Source of the DNA: an uncultured Flavobacteriaceae bacterium
Lineage (GTDB): Bacteria; Bacteroidota; Bacteroidia; Flavobacteriales; Flavobacteriaceae
Direction: 5' to 3'
Assembly (NCBI GenBank): GCA_947494695.1
Contig: CANLWB010000005.1
Coordinates: 372,001-436,000, forward strand
Length of the DNA stretch: 64,000 nucleotides
The notes under the pieces are model-generated. The model was not told the DNA's origin and made no database searches. It saw nothing but the letters and a program-made list of their open reading frames with translations. This document shows positions 9,104-19,077 of this stretch, piece by piece (positions within the stretch are counted from its first letter, which is position 1; each line of letters starts with the position of its first letter). Both the position numbers and the translations under genes were made by a program.

Positions 9104-9129
9104 TTATTTGAAATGAACGTTTCAAATGT
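9104..9129. promoter_or_regulatory. Second copy of the TetR operator, upstream of its own gene
   Basis: TTATTTGAAA, spacer TGAACG, then TTTCAAATgtA: the same inverted repeat as at 8481-8506, with two changes in the outer right arm. It begins 4 bases upstream of the TetR ATG, consistent with autorepression. Confidence 0.78.
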
Positions 9130-9203
9130 ATAAAATATTTTCATTCCAGCATGTTAATTTTTTCTTATTGTTATGAAAACATCAAATATTCTTTCAAAAT
9201 ATT

Positions 9204-9211
9204 TACTTTTG
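9204..9211 (+). promoter_or_regulatory. Possible -7 box (TAnnTTTG) for the DUF72 operon
   Basis: TACTTTTG fits the Bacteroidota -7 consensus TAnnTTTG, 16 bases before the DUF72 ATG. No well-placed TTG -33 element is seen, so this is weak. Confidence 0.35.
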
Positions 9212-9227
9212 GGTAAACTTTTTCGAT

Positions 9228-10115
9228 ATGAAATTTGGACGTGTAGACCATCCCGAACTCATCGATTTTACTTTTCCGAAAGACCATCCAGATACAAGTA
9301 AAGTCTTAAACAAAGTCAAAGACGATAATATTCCTGAAATCTATGTAGGTTGTGCCAAATGGAATAGGGCAGACCTTAAGGGGTTTTACCCCAGAGGTAC
9401 TAAAGATGAACTCGTATATTATTCAAGTCAGTTTAATGCTATAGAGTTAAACGCTACCTTCTACAGAATTTTCCCTGCAGAACAATTTAGTACCTGGTAC
9501 GATAAAACGCCAGACGATTTTAAGTTCTTTCCAAAACTAAACCAGGAAATAAGTCATTGGAAACGTTTAAACGATACATTAGCAGTGGTGGAAAACTATG
9601 TATACAATGCTTCCAACTTAAAAGAGAAGTTGGGCACCATCTTTCTACAAATGCATAGCAACTTTGCACCTAAAGATTTTGACAGGGTGATCACCTTTAT
9701 GGAAAGTTGGCCAAAAGCCATACCCTTAGCCGTAGAATTTAGACATACGAATTGGTATAATGATGCTGCCGTAGCACAGGAATTATATCATTTACTTGAA
9801 GAAAACAATATTTCCAATATTATTGTTGATACTGCGGGCCGACGTGATCTTATGCACATGCGCTTAACCAATGCGACCGCATTTGTAAGGTATGTGGGGG
9901 CTAACCATGAAACAGACTACTCACGTCTAGATGATTGGGTAAAGCGATTAAAGCTTTGGAAAGATTCCGGAATTAAAGAAATAGACTTTTTTATTCATCA
10001 AAATATAGAAAAAGAATCTCCGCTTCTTTCGGCTTATTTTATAGAAAAACTAAATCAAGAATTAAACTATTCGTTAAAAATTCCAAACGATAATACACAA
10101 CAAAAATTATTTTAA
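9228..10115 (+). CDS. DUF72 family protein
   Basis: A 295-residue TIM-barrel-like DUF72 protein (YecE family). IYVGCAKWNRADLKGFYPRG and YSSQFNAIELNATFYR are the family hallmarks (residues about 37-87), followed by FKFFPKLNQEISHWKRL and AVEFRHTNWY. The family has no firmly established activity. Its gene is followed 16 bases later by a thioesterase gene on the same strand, which suggests a two-gene operon. Confidence 0.92.
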   Translation: MKFGRVDHPELIDFTFPKDHPDTSKVLNKVKDDNIPEIYVGCAKWNRADLKGFYPRGTKDELVYYSSQFNAIELNATFYRIFPAEQFSTWYDKTPDDFKFFPKLNQEISHWKRLNDTLAVVENYVYNASNLKEKLGTIFLQMHSNFAPKDFDRVITFMESWPKAIPLAVEFRHTNWYNDAAVAQELYHLLEENNISNIIVDTAGRRDLMHMRLTNATAFVRYVGANHETDYSRLDDWVKRLKLWKDSGIKEIDFFIHQNIEKESPLLSAYFIEKLNQELNYSLKIPNDNTQQKLF

Positions 10116-10131
10116 CCAAATCGTAAAAAAA

Positions 10132-10518
10132 ATGAGATTTCACACACGTAAATGGGTAAAACCCGAAGATTTAAATCCAAACGGAACATTATTTGGCGGT
10201 CGTCTTTTAGAATGGATTGACGAAGAGGCTGCGCTATACACCGTTATCCAACTTGAGAACCAAAAAGTAGTTACCAAATATATGAGTGAAATTGATTTTA
10301 AATCCTCTGCAAAACAGGGTGATATTGTAGAAATAGGTATTGAAGTCGTTAAATTTGGTAGGACCTCCATTGTTCTGTGTAGCGAAGTGCGAAATAAAAT
10401 GACCCATGAAACAATCATTACGATTTCTAATATTGTTATGGTTAACTTAGGGCTGGATGGAAAAGCTAAGCCGCACCATAAGACAAAAATAGAATATGTA
10501 GTGGATCGATTAAGGTAA
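10132..10518 (+). CDS. Acyl-CoA thioesterase, hotdog fold (YciA/BACH type)
   Basis: A 128-residue single hotdog domain. NPNGTLFGGRLLEWIDEEAA is the classic acyl-CoA hydrolase motif, with the Asp of the active site in WIDEEA, followed by KVVTKYMSEIDFKSSAKQGD. Enzymes of this family hydrolyse acyl-CoA in the cytosol; the chain-length preference is not readable. It is the second gene of a probable operon with DUF72. Confidence 0.92.
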   Translation: MRFHTRKWVKPEDLNPNGTLFGGRLLEWIDEEAALYTVIQLENQKVVTKYMSEIDFKSSAKQGDIVEIGIEVVKFGRTSIVLCSEVRNKMTHETIITISNIVMVNLGLDGKAKPHHKTKIEYVVDRLR

Positions 10519-10929
10519 TGTCATCCTAAACTTTAAAATTTGTAGCTAATTTAGAGAGGTATTGAAATAAAATCGTACGCCTTTAAACGATGTATGATAT
10601 TAAAATACAAAATAATTCGCTGACATATAAAATGTTACACCTACCTACCTATGATATACTAATTGTATTGAAAGTTGAATACAAAGCGGGGTATAACCTA
10701 ACAATTCTTAGAAGAAATGCACAGTAGATATTGCTGTTATGGGACATTTTAAAATTGCAAACTATTTTAATATTCTGTTGAATTTATTTCAGTTAATAAG
10801 CCATCTGTTGGTGTTTTGATAAAAATTTAATACCAAAGTATCTTAAACACCTAAAAGACTGTAATAAAATACTGTTTTTTATAAATTTGCTTACTATTTT
10901 ATACAATACTTAAAATTTTAAAATATTTT
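10519..10929. other. 411-bp leader region upstream of leuC
   Basis: No gene or clear RNA structure was recognised. TAAATTTG at 10882-10889 fits the TAnnTTTG -7 box, 40 bases before the leuC ATG, with no good -33 TTG. I saw no leucine-rich leader peptide and no obvious attenuator hairpin. Confidence 0.4.
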
Positions 10930-12324
10930 ATGAGCAAATCATTATTTGACAAAGTGTGGGATTCGCATGTCGTAAGAAAGATAGAGGATGGACCAGATGT
11001 ATTCTTTATAGACCGTCATTTTATTCATGAAGTGACAAGTCCGGTGGCGTTTTTAGGTCTCAAAAACAGAGGGCTTAACGTAATGTATCCTGAACGTACA
11101 TTTGCTACTGCCGATCATAATACACCAACTATAAATCAACATTTACCAGTTGAAGATCCATTGTCTGCTAACCAATTAAAGGCATTAGAAGACAATTCTA
11201 AAGAACATGGTATTAGCCATTGGGGGCTTGGTCATGAAAAGAATGGTATTGTTCATGTTGTTGGTCCTGAAAACGGGATCACATTTCCTGGTGCAACTAT
11301 AGTTTGTGGTGATTCGCATACATCTACGCACGGTGCCTTTGGAGCGATTGCTTTTGGTATTGGAACCTCTGAAGTTGAAATGGTACTGTCTACACAATGT
11401 ATCATGCAGCCAAAACCTAAAAAAATGCGCATTAATGTAAATGGTGCCTTAGGAAAAGGCGTTACACCTAAAGACGTGGCACTTTTCATCATTTCAAAAT
11501 TAACAACATCGGGAGCAACAGGATATTTTGTTGAGTATGCTGGTGATGTATTTGAAAATATGACTATGGAAGGGCGTATGACCGTTTGCAACTTGTCTAT
11601 CGAGATGGGTGCACGTGGTGGTATGATTGCACCAGACGACACAACGTTTGAATATTTAAAAGATAAACCACTATCTCCTAAAGGAGACAAATGGGATGAA
11701 GCCGTTGCCTATTGGAAAACATTGAAGACCGATGCCGATACCGTTTTCGATAAGGAATTAACGTTCGCTTCAAGTGAAATAGAACCTATGATTACTTATG
11801 GTACCAATCCAGGAATGGGAATAGGTATTTCTAACAATATCCCTAGTGCGGAAGCTGTTGAAGGTGGTGTTGCTACGTACAAAAAGTCATTGGAGTATAT
11901 GGGCTATGGGGAAAACGATACCATGATTGGAAAAAAGATCGACTACGTATTCCTGGGAAGTTGTACAAATGGCAGAATTGAAGATTTTAGAGCCTTTGCC
12001 TCTATTGTTAAAGGAAAACAAAAAGCAGATCATGTAACGGCCTGGTTAGTCCCTGGTTCTCATGAAGTGGAAGACAAAATTAAAGAAGAAGGGCTTTTAG
12101 ATATTATTACAGATGCCGGATTTGTTTTAAGGCAACCTGGTTGTTCGGCTTGTTTAGCTATGAATGATGACAAGGTTCCTGCTGGAAAATATGCGGTAAG
12201 TACATCTAACAGAAACTTCGAAGGACGTCAAGGACCAGGTTCAAGAACTCTACTTGCAAGTCCATTAGTGGCTGCCGCTGCTGCAGTAACCGGAGTTGTA
12301 ACAGATCCTAGAGACTTGTTATAA
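10930..12324 (+). CDS. leuC: 3-isopropylmalate dehydratase, large subunit
   Basis: Aconitase-family [4Fe-4S] isomerase that converts 2- to 3-isopropylmalate with LeuD. At 464 residues it has the normal length. [15 protein letters not shown] is the substrate-binding motif. The cluster cysteines lie in [13 protein letters not shown] and in [10 protein letters not shown], as expected. It opens the leuCD-leuA-leuB operon, and the start [15 protein letters not shown] matches the family N-terminus. Confidence 0.97.
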   Translation: MSKSLFDKVWDSHVVRKIEDGPDVFFIDRHFIHEVTSPVAFLGLKNRGLNVMYPERTFATADHNTPTINQHLPVEDPLSANQLKALEDNSKEHGISHWGLGHEKNGIVHVVGPENGITFPGATIVCGDSHTSTHGAFGAIAFGIGTSEVEMVLSTQCIMQPKPKKMRINVNGALGKGVTPKDVALFIISKLTTSGATGYFVEYAGDVFENMTMEGRMTVCNLSIEMGARGGMIAPDDTTFEYLKDKPLSPKGDKWDEAVAYWKTLKTDADTVFDKELTFASSEIEPMITYGTNPGMGIGISNNIPSAEAVEGGVATYKKSLEYMGYGENDTMIGKKIDYVFLGSCTNGRIEDFRAFASIVKGKQKADHVTAWLVPGSHEVEDKIKEEGLLDIITDAGFVLRQPGCSACLAMNDDKVPAGKYAVSTSNRNFEGRQGPGSRTLLASPLVAAAAAVTGVVTDPRDLL

Positions 12325-12403
12325 TCCTTTACTTTTAAAGGATTCTTTTAAAAATAATTATAAATATTGCCAACTAAGTACTGGCAACTGAATATTGAAT
12401 AAC

Positions 12404-13000
12404 ATGGCATACGATAAATTTAATATACTTACGAGCTCTGCGGTTCCATTACCGTTAGAAAATGTAGATACCGATCAAATCATACCTGCTAGATTCTTAA
12501 AAGCAACAGAGCGTAAAGGGTTTGGAGACAATCTGTTTAGAGATTGGAGATATAATGGTGACGATTCCTTAAAAGAAGATTTTGTTTTAAACAATCCAAT
12601 TTATAAAGGGCAGATTTTAGTAGGAGGCAAGAACTTTGGTTCTGGCTCTTCAAGAGAACATGCGGCATGGGCGGTTTATGACTATGGATTCCGTTGTGTA
12701 GTATCCAGCTTTTTCGCAGATATCTTTAAAAACAACTGTTTAAACATTGGTGTATTACCAGTACAGGTAAGCCCGGAATTTTTAAAACAAATTTTTGATG
12801 CGGTTTATGAAGATGCCAATGCCGAAATTGAAGTGAACCTTCCAGAACAAGCCATTACAATCAAATCTACAGGAGCTCAAGAATCCTTCGATATTAACAG
12901 TTATAAAAAACAAAATATGCTTAACGGTTTTGACGATATTGATTATCTGCAAAACATAAAAGGCGAGATAGAAACATTTGCTAATGGTTTGATGCTATAA
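12404..13000 (+). CDS. leuD: 3-isopropylmalate dehydratase, small subunit
   Basis: Swivelling subunit partner of LeuC, 198 residues from the ATG at 12404 (MAYDKFNILTSSAVPL). A TTG nine bases upstream is in frame but adds only three residues. ENVDTDQIIPARFLK and GGKNFGSGSSREHAAWA are the diagnostic motifs. The stop directly abuts the next gene's ATG, so translation is coupled. Confidence 0.96.
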   Translation: MAYDKFNILTSSAVPLPLENVDTDQIIPARFLKATERKGFGDNLFRDWRYNGDDSLKEDFVLNNPIYKGQILVGGKNFGSGSSREHAAWAVYDYGFRCVVSSFFADIFKNNCLNIGVLPVQVSPEFLKQIFDAVYEDANAEIEVNLPEQAITIKSTGAQESFDINSYKKQNMLNGFDDIDYLQNIKGEIETFANGLML

Positions 13001-14521
13001 ATGGCAAAGCGAATAGAAATAATGGATACGACATTACGCGATGGTGAACAAACATCGGGGGTGTCGTTTTCTGCTTCAGAGAAATTAACCATTGCTAAAC
13101 TCTTATTAGAAGAGTTAAAAGTTGATCGTATCGAAATCGCCTCAGCCAGAGTGTCTGAAGGGGAATTTCAAGCGGTAAAAGATGTTACGGCCTGGGCCAA
13201 AGAGCATGACTATTTAGACACCATTGAAGTGCTAACATTTGTAGATAATGGTGTCTCTATCGATTGGATGATTGAGGCAGGAGCTACGGTTCAAAACCTT
13301 TTAACAAAAGGTTCATTAAATCATTTAACACATCAGCTAAAAAAGACTCCAGATCAACACTTTAAAGAAATAAAAAATACCATTCTTCTTGCTCAGGACA
13401 AGGGTATAGAAACGAATGTGTATTTAGAGGACTGGAGCAACGGTATGCGTAATTCTAAAGACTATGTTTTCGAGTTTTTAGAATTCTTATCGACGCAGTC
13501 GGTAAAGCGTATTATGCTTCCAGATACTTTAGGTGTAGTTACGCCAAAAGAGTCTTTCGATTTTGTAAAAGAGATTAAAGAACAGTATCCAAACCTCCAT
13601 TTCGATTTTCACGCTCATAATGATTACGATTTAGGTGTTGCCAATGCTATGGAAGGACTTAAAGCCGGAGCAGATGGGTTACACCTGACTATTAATGGTA
13701 TGGGTGAGCGCGCTGGTAACGCACCAATGTCCAGTACCATTGCTGTGATTAATGATTTCATGCCCGACATAGAAATTGGGGTTAATGAACAAGCATTATA
13801 TAAGGTTAGTAGGTTGGTTGAGACCTTTTCGGGAATCATGATTCCAGCTAATAAACCCATTATTGGTGCTAATGTATTTACACAGACCGCTGGTATTCAT
13901 GCCGATGGCGATAATAAGAATAACCTGTATTTTAGTGACCTATTACCTGAACGTTTTGGAAGAACTCGTAAATATGCTTTAGGCAAATCTTCCGGAAAGG
14001 CTAATATTCAAAAGAATTTACAAGAATTGGGACTTCAACTTAGTGATGAAGACCTAAGAAAAGTAACCCAGCGTATCATAGAATTGGGTGATAAAAAACA
14101 AGTGGTTACCAAAGAGGATTTACCCTATATTATTTCTGATGTCCTGGATTACACATATGAAGAAAAAGTAAAAGTTAACTCCTACGTATTAACGCATTCT
14201 AAGGGGTTAAGGCCGTCTACAACGGTATCAATTACCATAAATGACGAGACTTTTGAAGAAAATGCACTGGGTGACGGACAGTTTGATGCTTTTATAAATG
14301 CTATTAGAAGCATTTTCAAGAAGAAAGACATGGTATTGCCTGGATTGATAGATTATGCCGTTAGAATTCCTCCAGGAAGTCATTCAGATGCCTTATGTGA
14401 AACCATTATTACCTGGAAAGGCGAAGAAGAAGGGGAGTTTATTACTCGCGGTTTGGATTCCGATCAAACGGTATCGGCTATTAAGGCCACCGAGAAAATG
14501 CTTAACATTATAATTAATTAA
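13001..14521 (+). CDS. 2-isopropylmalate/citramalate synthase family enzyme
   Basis: A 506-residue Claisen-condensing enzyme of the HMG-CoA-lyase-like superfamily. IMDTTLRDGEQTSGVSFS near residue 7 is the catalytic, metal-binding motif; FHAHNDYDLGVANAMEGL holds the metal-binding histidines; NGMGERAGNAP follows as in LeuA/CimA. The last ~110 residues form the allosteric regulatory domain (RPSTTVSITINDE...GDGQFDAF). It resembles the LeuA2/CimA branch more than classical LeuA, so either acetyl-CoA plus 2-oxoisovalerate (leucine) or plus pyruvate (citramalate) is possible; placement between leuD and leuB favours the leucine role. Confidence 0.85.
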   Translation: MAKRIEIMDTTLRDGEQTSGVSFSASEKLTIAKLLLEELKVDRIEIASARVSEGEFQAVKDVTAWAKEHDYLDTIEVLTFVDNGVSIDWMIEAGATVQNLLTKGSLNHLTHQLKKTPDQHFKEIKNTILLAQDKGIETNVYLEDWSNGMRNSKDYVFEFLEFLSTQSVKRIMLPDTLGVVTPKESFDFVKEIKEQYPNLHFDFHAHNDYDLGVANAMEGLKAGADGLHLTINGMGERAGNAPMSSTIAVINDFMPDIEIGVNEQALYKVSRLVETFSGIMIPANKPIIGANVFTQTAGIHADGDNKNNLYFSDLLPERFGRTRKYALGKSSGKANIQKNLQELGLQLSDEDLRKVTQRIIELGDKKQVVTKEDLPYIISDVLDYTYEEKVKVNSYVLTHSKGLRPSTTVSITINDETFEENALGDGQFDAFINAIRSIFKKKDMVLPGLIDYAVRIPPGSHSDALCETIITWKGEEEGEFITRGLDSDQTVSAIKATEKMLNIIIN

Positions 14522-14542
14522 GATTACAATAAAAGAAGATAA

Positions 14543-15598
14543 ATGAAATTTAATATTGCGCTTTTAGCCGGAGACGGTATAGGACCAGAAGTTATTGAGC
14601 AAGCTGTAAAAGTAAGTGATGCTGTAGCCGAAAAATTTGGACATGAAATAAGCTGGAAACCGGCATTAACCGGTGCTGCCGCTATTGATGCTGTCGGTGA
14701 CCCGTACCCAGATGATACTCATGATATTTGTGCATCTTCTGATGCTGTATTATTTGGTGCCATTGGTCATCCACGTTTTGATAACGATCCGTCTGCAAAA
14801 GTACGTCCCGAACAAGGCCTGTTAAAAATGCGTAAAGCTTTAGGTTTATTCGCGAATGTACGTCCAACCTTTACCTTTCCTTCATTATTGGACAAATCAC
14901 CTCTAAAAAAGGAACGTATAGAAGGTACAGACCTTGTTTTTTTACGTGAATTAACCGGAGGTATCTATTTTGGAGAAAAGGGTAGAAGAGAAGAAGGTGA
15001 AACGGCTTATGATAACTGTGTATATACCAGAAAAGAAGTGCAACGTTTGGCTAAGAAAGGATTTGAATTAGCCATGTCACGTTCTAAAAAATTGTGTTGT
15101 GTTGATAAAGCCAACGTTCTAGAAACCTCTCGTTTATGGAGAGAAACGGTTCAGGCTATGGAAAAAGATTATCCTGAAGTAGAAGTAAGCTACGAATTTG
15201 TAGATGCCGTAGCGATGCGTTTGGTACAATGGCCTAATAGCTACGATGTATTAATCACAGAAAACCTTTTTGGAGATATCTTAACCGATGAAGCTTCTGT
15301 GATTTCAGGGTCTATGGGACTTATGCCATCGGCTTCTTTAGGTGCTAAAATTGGTTTATTTGAACCTATTCATGGATCTTACCCACAGGCGGCTGGAAAG
15401 AATATCGCCAACCCTATGGCAACGGTTTTATCGGCTGCTATGATGTTCGAAAACTTCGGATTACAGGATGAAGGTAAAGCTATTAGAGACGTCGTTAATA
15501 AAGCTTTAAATGAAGGTGTCGTTACTGAAGATTTATCCGATGGAGGAAAAGCCTATGGAACCAAAGAAGTAGGGGACTGGTTAGCAGAGAATATTTAG
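14543..15598 (+). CDS. leuB: 3-isopropylmalate dehydrogenase
   Basis: NAD-dependent oxidative decarboxylation of 3-isopropylmalate; 351 residues. LLAGDGIGPEV at the N-terminus, LRELTGGIYFGEKG with the substrate arginine, VDKANVLETSRLWR with the catalytic lysine, and LFGDILTDEASVISGSMGL with the metal-binding Asp residues all fit LeuB. It follows the synthase by 21 bases and ends the operon before a terminator. Confidence 0.97.
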   Translation: MKFNIALLAGDGIGPEVIEQAVKVSDAVAEKFGHEISWKPALTGAAAIDAVGDPYPDDTHDICASSDAVLFGAIGHPRFDNDPSAKVRPEQGLLKMRKALGLFANVRPTFTFPSLLDKSPLKKERIEGTDLVFLRELTGGIYFGEKGRREEGETAYDNCVYTRKEVQRLAKKGFELAMSRSKKLCCVDKANVLETSRLWRETVQAMEKDYPEVEVSYEFVDAVAMRLVQWPNSYDVLITENLFGDILTDEASVISGSMGLMPSASLGAKIGLFEPIHGSYPQAAGKNIANPMATVLSAAMMFENFGLQDEGKAIRDVVNKALNEGVVTEDLSDGGKAYGTKEVGDWLAENI

Positions 15599-15623
15599 AA
15601 TAAATACCACTCTAATTATACTA

Positions 15624-15661
15624 AAAACCTGTTAGGTCCTGATGACTTAACAGGTTTTTTA
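15624..15661 (+). terminator. Terminator of the leucine operon
   Basis: AACCTGTTAg at 15626-15635 pairs with cTTAACAGGTT around a short loop, followed by a T run (15655-15660), 30 bases after the leuB stop. Confidence 0.88.
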
Positions 15662-15748
15662 ATATCGTGCTCAACGGTTATTCCGCTCGTAATTTATTTT
15701 GCTGTTTAGAAATCTTCCTTAAAAGCTTCTATTACATATTCAATCAAT

Positions 15749-17173
15749 CTATTCCAATACAACGGTTTTTATGTCTCCATTTCCGAACTGAACCTTAAGA
15801 GCACCATCCGATTCATCAACAAACATATAAGCTATGCCCGTCAATGTATCTGGCGTTGGAACCCCATCTCCTATAGCCAAATACCCCGATCCATTCCAAT
15901 TCAAAAAGGGAATACTTGTAGTCCCTATGCTATTTGCTGAAGCCGATCCTGGTGAAAGCTCTCCATTATTATTCATTTGTAATTTGGTATCCCCATCTAT
16001 TTGCCACCTGTAAGCATTTTGATCATGAATTCCTTCTAAATTGAATCGAACACCTGATTGATTATTAGTCGATTCATATGAAATAATGGGAGCCTCTGAT
16101 TTATAACTTGTGATTTGATTGGAAATTTCACTACCATTACAAATCATGGTCGTACCATCATTTTGTGTATTTGAGATTTGTGAAGGATCAACTCCTTCAA
16201 AAACTCTGTGTAAATTATTCCCTGTTAACTTAATGTCCTGGGCAACATCAGCGAAATGAGGATTAACTATTTTTAAATTTCCAGAAAAACTTCCGGCATC
16301 AATACCAATTGCCAAAGAGACACTATTGCTGCCTCGAATTTCAGGAGAGAAAAAAACATTATCTCGATTATTTACTCTAATTCCTGTATCCGTTGACAAT
16401 CCATTTCTATTTTCAATCCACGGTGAAGTAAAAATATTACCTATACCATTTATAGAAAAACCATGTCCAACAAAATCTTCTGCACCACAGGAGTTAAATG
16501 TATTATGTTGTGATGTTTGATCTAAAAAAATCCCTAAACCACTTGTATTATGAGCCTGACAGACATTGAAAACATTATTATTGCTGTTTATCAAGTGCCA
16601 TCCGTCTTCCATCGTGCCTCTAACGTCTACATTGATAAATGTACTATAATATGTATTCTCTACTTTAACACCCTTTTTACCCAGAATGGAATTTGCTTCT
16701 ATTCTAATATCCGATAACCTTAATCCAGATTTATTGTTTGTCGAAATCAAATAATTTTCAGAAGAACTATTTAAACCTTTAAAAAAAGACCCATATTGAC
16801 TTGAGCCTAATAACCTTTGGCCGTGTTTTTTTATTTGAACGCTACTAACCAAATAAGTTTTCGAATGAAGTCTCACAGTATAATGCTTTTCTAAAGCTGC
16901 TTCAATGTGGGGTTTTTTGTCATTGGTATTCGAGATTCCGGCACCATATTGTTCAACATTTACTTCTTGATTTTCTGGAATTAGCTCAGCAATATTACCA
17001 TTTGAAATTACATGATCTCCATAACCATCTGGTACACCTCCATAATCTGCTGGTGTTTTTACTAAATACTTTGCATGTCCCAAATCTCCTGGAGAATAAT
17101 ATCCTAAAGTTTCGATTACTGTGTTGGGGCTATTAGGAGCCAATTTCATGTCGCTTACATTGTTATAAGTCAT
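15749..17173 (-). CDS. Orphan phage-tailspike-like beta-helix protein
   Basis: 474 residues with no signal peptide. The first ~60 residues (TVIETLGYYSPGD, then HVISNGNIAEL) resemble the entry segment of phage tailspikes and pectate-lyase-like depolymerases. The middle (about 90-350) is a Gly/Asn-rich run with repeating N-x-F and G-x-x-x-N spacing, as in right-handed parallel beta-helices. The tail (IPFLNWNGSGYLAIGDG...) resembles the trailing domain of phage tail proteins. Known relatives cut or bind surface polysaccharides. No other phage gene is adjacent, so its source and use are unknown: a domesticated or leftover phage gene, or an extracellular glycan-binding protein exported by a non-Sec route. 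Confidence 0.65.
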   Translation of the reverse strand: MTYNNVSDMKLAPNSPNTVIETLGYYSPGDLGHAKYLVKTPADYGGVPDGYGDHVISNGNIAELIPENQEVNVEQYGAGISNTNDKKPHIEAALEKHYTVRLHSKTYLVSSVQIKKHGQRLLGSSQYGSFFKGLNSSSENYLISTNNKSGLRLSDIRIEANSILGKKGVKVENTYYSTFINVDVRGTMEDGWHLINSNNNVFNVCQAHNTSGLGIFLDQTSQHNTFNSCGAEDFVGHGFSINGIGNIFTSPWIENRNGLSTDTGIRVNNRDNVFFSPEIRGSNSVSLAIGIDAGSFSGNLKIVNPHFADVAQDIKLTGNNLHRVFEGVDPSQISNTQNDGTTMICNGSEISNQITSYKSEAPIISYESTNNQSGVRFNLEGIHDQNAYRWQIDGDTKLQMNNNGELSPGSASANSIGTTSIPFLNWNGSGYLAIGDGVPTPDTLTGIAYMFVDESDGALKVQFGNGDIKTVVLE

Positions 17174-17885
17174 ATGTATTAATTTTAAAAATATAAATCA
17201 ATTAGTTTCCTCTTATTTCGTATTTCGACATTAGGTCAGGACCCTAAAAAATGAATAAAAGCATACAATTTAAGAACGCCTCTTTTTTAGGATGAGTCAA
17301 CCTGTTATCAACAATTAATGTAAGTAAAAGAACACTAAATTATCATTTATATTGTAAGCTTACACACTATTATTTCCTTGTGCCTGTTAGTAAAACTATT
17401 AGATGAAAATTTTATGATATAAAGCGTATTTATGGACACAAAACGAAAAGATTATTAGGAAATACTATTTCTATTTCATGATCGGGTTACTCTAATGAGA
17501 GTTTTTAATGCATGTCAAAAGAAGTCTGGAATCGGATTTTCTGCATTTTTCTGGTTATAATATTAACCAGGAACTTCGGTTTCTAATGTCCTTTTTTCTC
17601 CTGAGAACCTAAATGTAGAGGCTAAATGTTATAAAATCCTATTGGTGGATTTTTTTTAAATGTTCTTGAAGACATTTGCCTCTAAAATCATTTGTCACGT
17701 TATGGTTGGGCTTACTTTTAATCGTTATATTTCAAACTACCATAAATCCCTTTAAGACAAGGTTTAATCCGTTAAATATAATTTTTATTCTTCAACTTTA
17801 GACAGACTTTATTTAAATACCATCTGCTTATATTCAATACTGTTTTTACTAACAATAAAAAGAACAAAATTAATCTTTAAAATTA
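17174..17885. other. 712-bp region without a recognisable gene
   Basis: Only short frames are open, such as a 34-codon one near 17512-17616, and none resembles a known family. It holds a terminator-like hairpin (17633-17658) nested in a larger inverted repeat: TAGAGGCtAAATGT near 17615 and ACATTTGCCTCTA near 17681. This could be eroded DNA of the same accessory patch. Confidence 0.5.
17633..17658 (+). terminator. Terminator-like hairpin in a gene-poor region
   Basis: AAAATCC, 7-base loop, GGATTTT, then a run of T: a short perfect stem with a U tract. No plus-strand gene immediately upstream is visible, so it may be a relic or end a small transcript. Confidence 0.5.
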
Positions 17886-17891
17886 GTGACT

Positions 17892-19058
17892 ATGATTTTT
17901 CTTCATGAAACAAAAAGAATTTTTAAAAAAGTTATAAAGGGTACTATGGCTCTATTTATAATTCAACTATTAATCGTCTGCGTAAGCTTTTTAATTCAAT
18001 CCTGTCAATCTGATAGTTTGGAAAATAAGACATTAAGTAATGCTAAAGACGATTTAATAGAACACTTTAGTTCTTATAAAACTAAAATAAATGATATTGC
18101 GGTAATTAATCTATCAAACAATCCGGAAAAAAAATTTTCTAAAAATGATAAAGAAAAATTCCAAACTTTTTATTTAGCTTCTAACAACAATAGCAATATT
18201 TCCCTAAATACGACAGCAGGGGCAACGAATCAAATAAATACGTTATCTGATTTAGTTAATGTAATGGATACACATGAATTACACGTATCTTATGAACAAG
18301 AGGAGCCAGGATCTAACCAAATTCCATTTCAGATTTCTGAAAATGAAATTCTAAACAGTTTAAACTCTACGATTCCTGAGGCAAAACAATATTTAAACAC
18401 CTTAGGGTTAACCAATGAAGATATAAGCTCTATGATTGAGGAGCATAATGGTCAAGAAATAGATATTATAACGTTTGCATTAAGTTTAGCATCGATTCAA
18501 AAAGAAAACATAATTGCATTAAACTTTTCGGATGTCTTTTTCAGTTCTGCTTATGCTCAAAGCTGGAGGGAAATTGGCAAATGTGCAATGATTGCAGTAG
18601 GGGCTGATATCTTATATTCTTTAGGTACACAGGATGTTACTAAATGGAGTGCTAAAACCCTTAAGAAGGCATTTGGAAAGGTTGCTAAAAGACTTTTAGG
18701 TCCAATAGGTGCAGCAATTGCTGTGGTATCTTTTGGAATTTGTATTTTAGAGGCTACTCTGGCGGATGGTAATCCAGTTTATAATGTAACATGTTATGAT
18801 TTACTCGCAGTTAAAACAGAGAACTCTCTGCAAACATATTACATTTCTAAGGAAGAGTTTAATTTTAAATCAAGGACCGGATCGCTTATATTGTCAAGTT
18901 CATTTTATAGAACGTATAACTTGAATTTTGGAGATATACAGAATCCATCTTGTAATATTACCCATAGTAATCATAAACTACTTGGACGTACTATTGATAT
19001 CTCTAGTATAAAAGAAGTCACTATACCCGACCCAGTCATACTAGTTCCGGCACTTTAG
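17892..19058 (+). CDS. Lipoprotein with a bacteriocin-like hydrophobic domain
   Basis: 388 residues from the ATG at 17892 (a GTG two codons upstream is also possible). A basic N-terminus and a hydrophobic stretch end in LIQSC, a lipobox-like site. Residues about 42-225 are Asn/Ser-rich and polar. Residues about 230-290 form a cationic, Gly/Ala-rich amphipathic block (KKAFGKVAKRLLGPIG, then AAIAVVSFGICILEA) between two cysteines, which resembles processed hydrophobic bacteriocins; a polar, probably beta-rich tail follows. The family is not recognised with certainty. A tiny two-helix membrane protein follows 19 bases later and could be an immunity partner; both ideas are inference. Confidence 0.6.
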   Translation: MIFLHETKRIFKKVIKGTMALFIIQLLIVCVSFLIQSCQSDSLENKTLSNAKDDLIEHFSSYKTKINDIAVINLSNNPEKKFSKNDKEKFQTFYLASNNNSNISLNTTAGATNQINTLSDLVNVMDTHELHVSYEQEEPGSNQIPFQISENEILNSLNSTIPEAKQYLNTLGLTNEDISSMIEEHNGQEIDIITFALSLASIQKENIIALNFSDVFFSSAYAQSWREIGKCAMIAVGADILYSLGTQDVTKWSAKTLKKAFGKVAKRLLGPIGAAIAVVSFGICILEATLADGNPVYNVTCYDLLAVKTENSLQTYYISKEEFNFKSRTGSLILSSSFYRTYNLNFGDIQNPSCNITHSNHKLLGRTIDISSIKEVTIPDPVILVPAL

Positions 19059-19077
19059 TTTCAATCAATCTAAAATT

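Noticed and set aside
10519-10929. Leucine attenuator upstream of leuC
   Set aside because: No leucine-rich leader ORF and no terminator/antiterminator hairpin pair could be found.
12395-12403. TTG start for leuD
   Set aside because: It adds only three residues before a good ATG and matches no family N-terminus.
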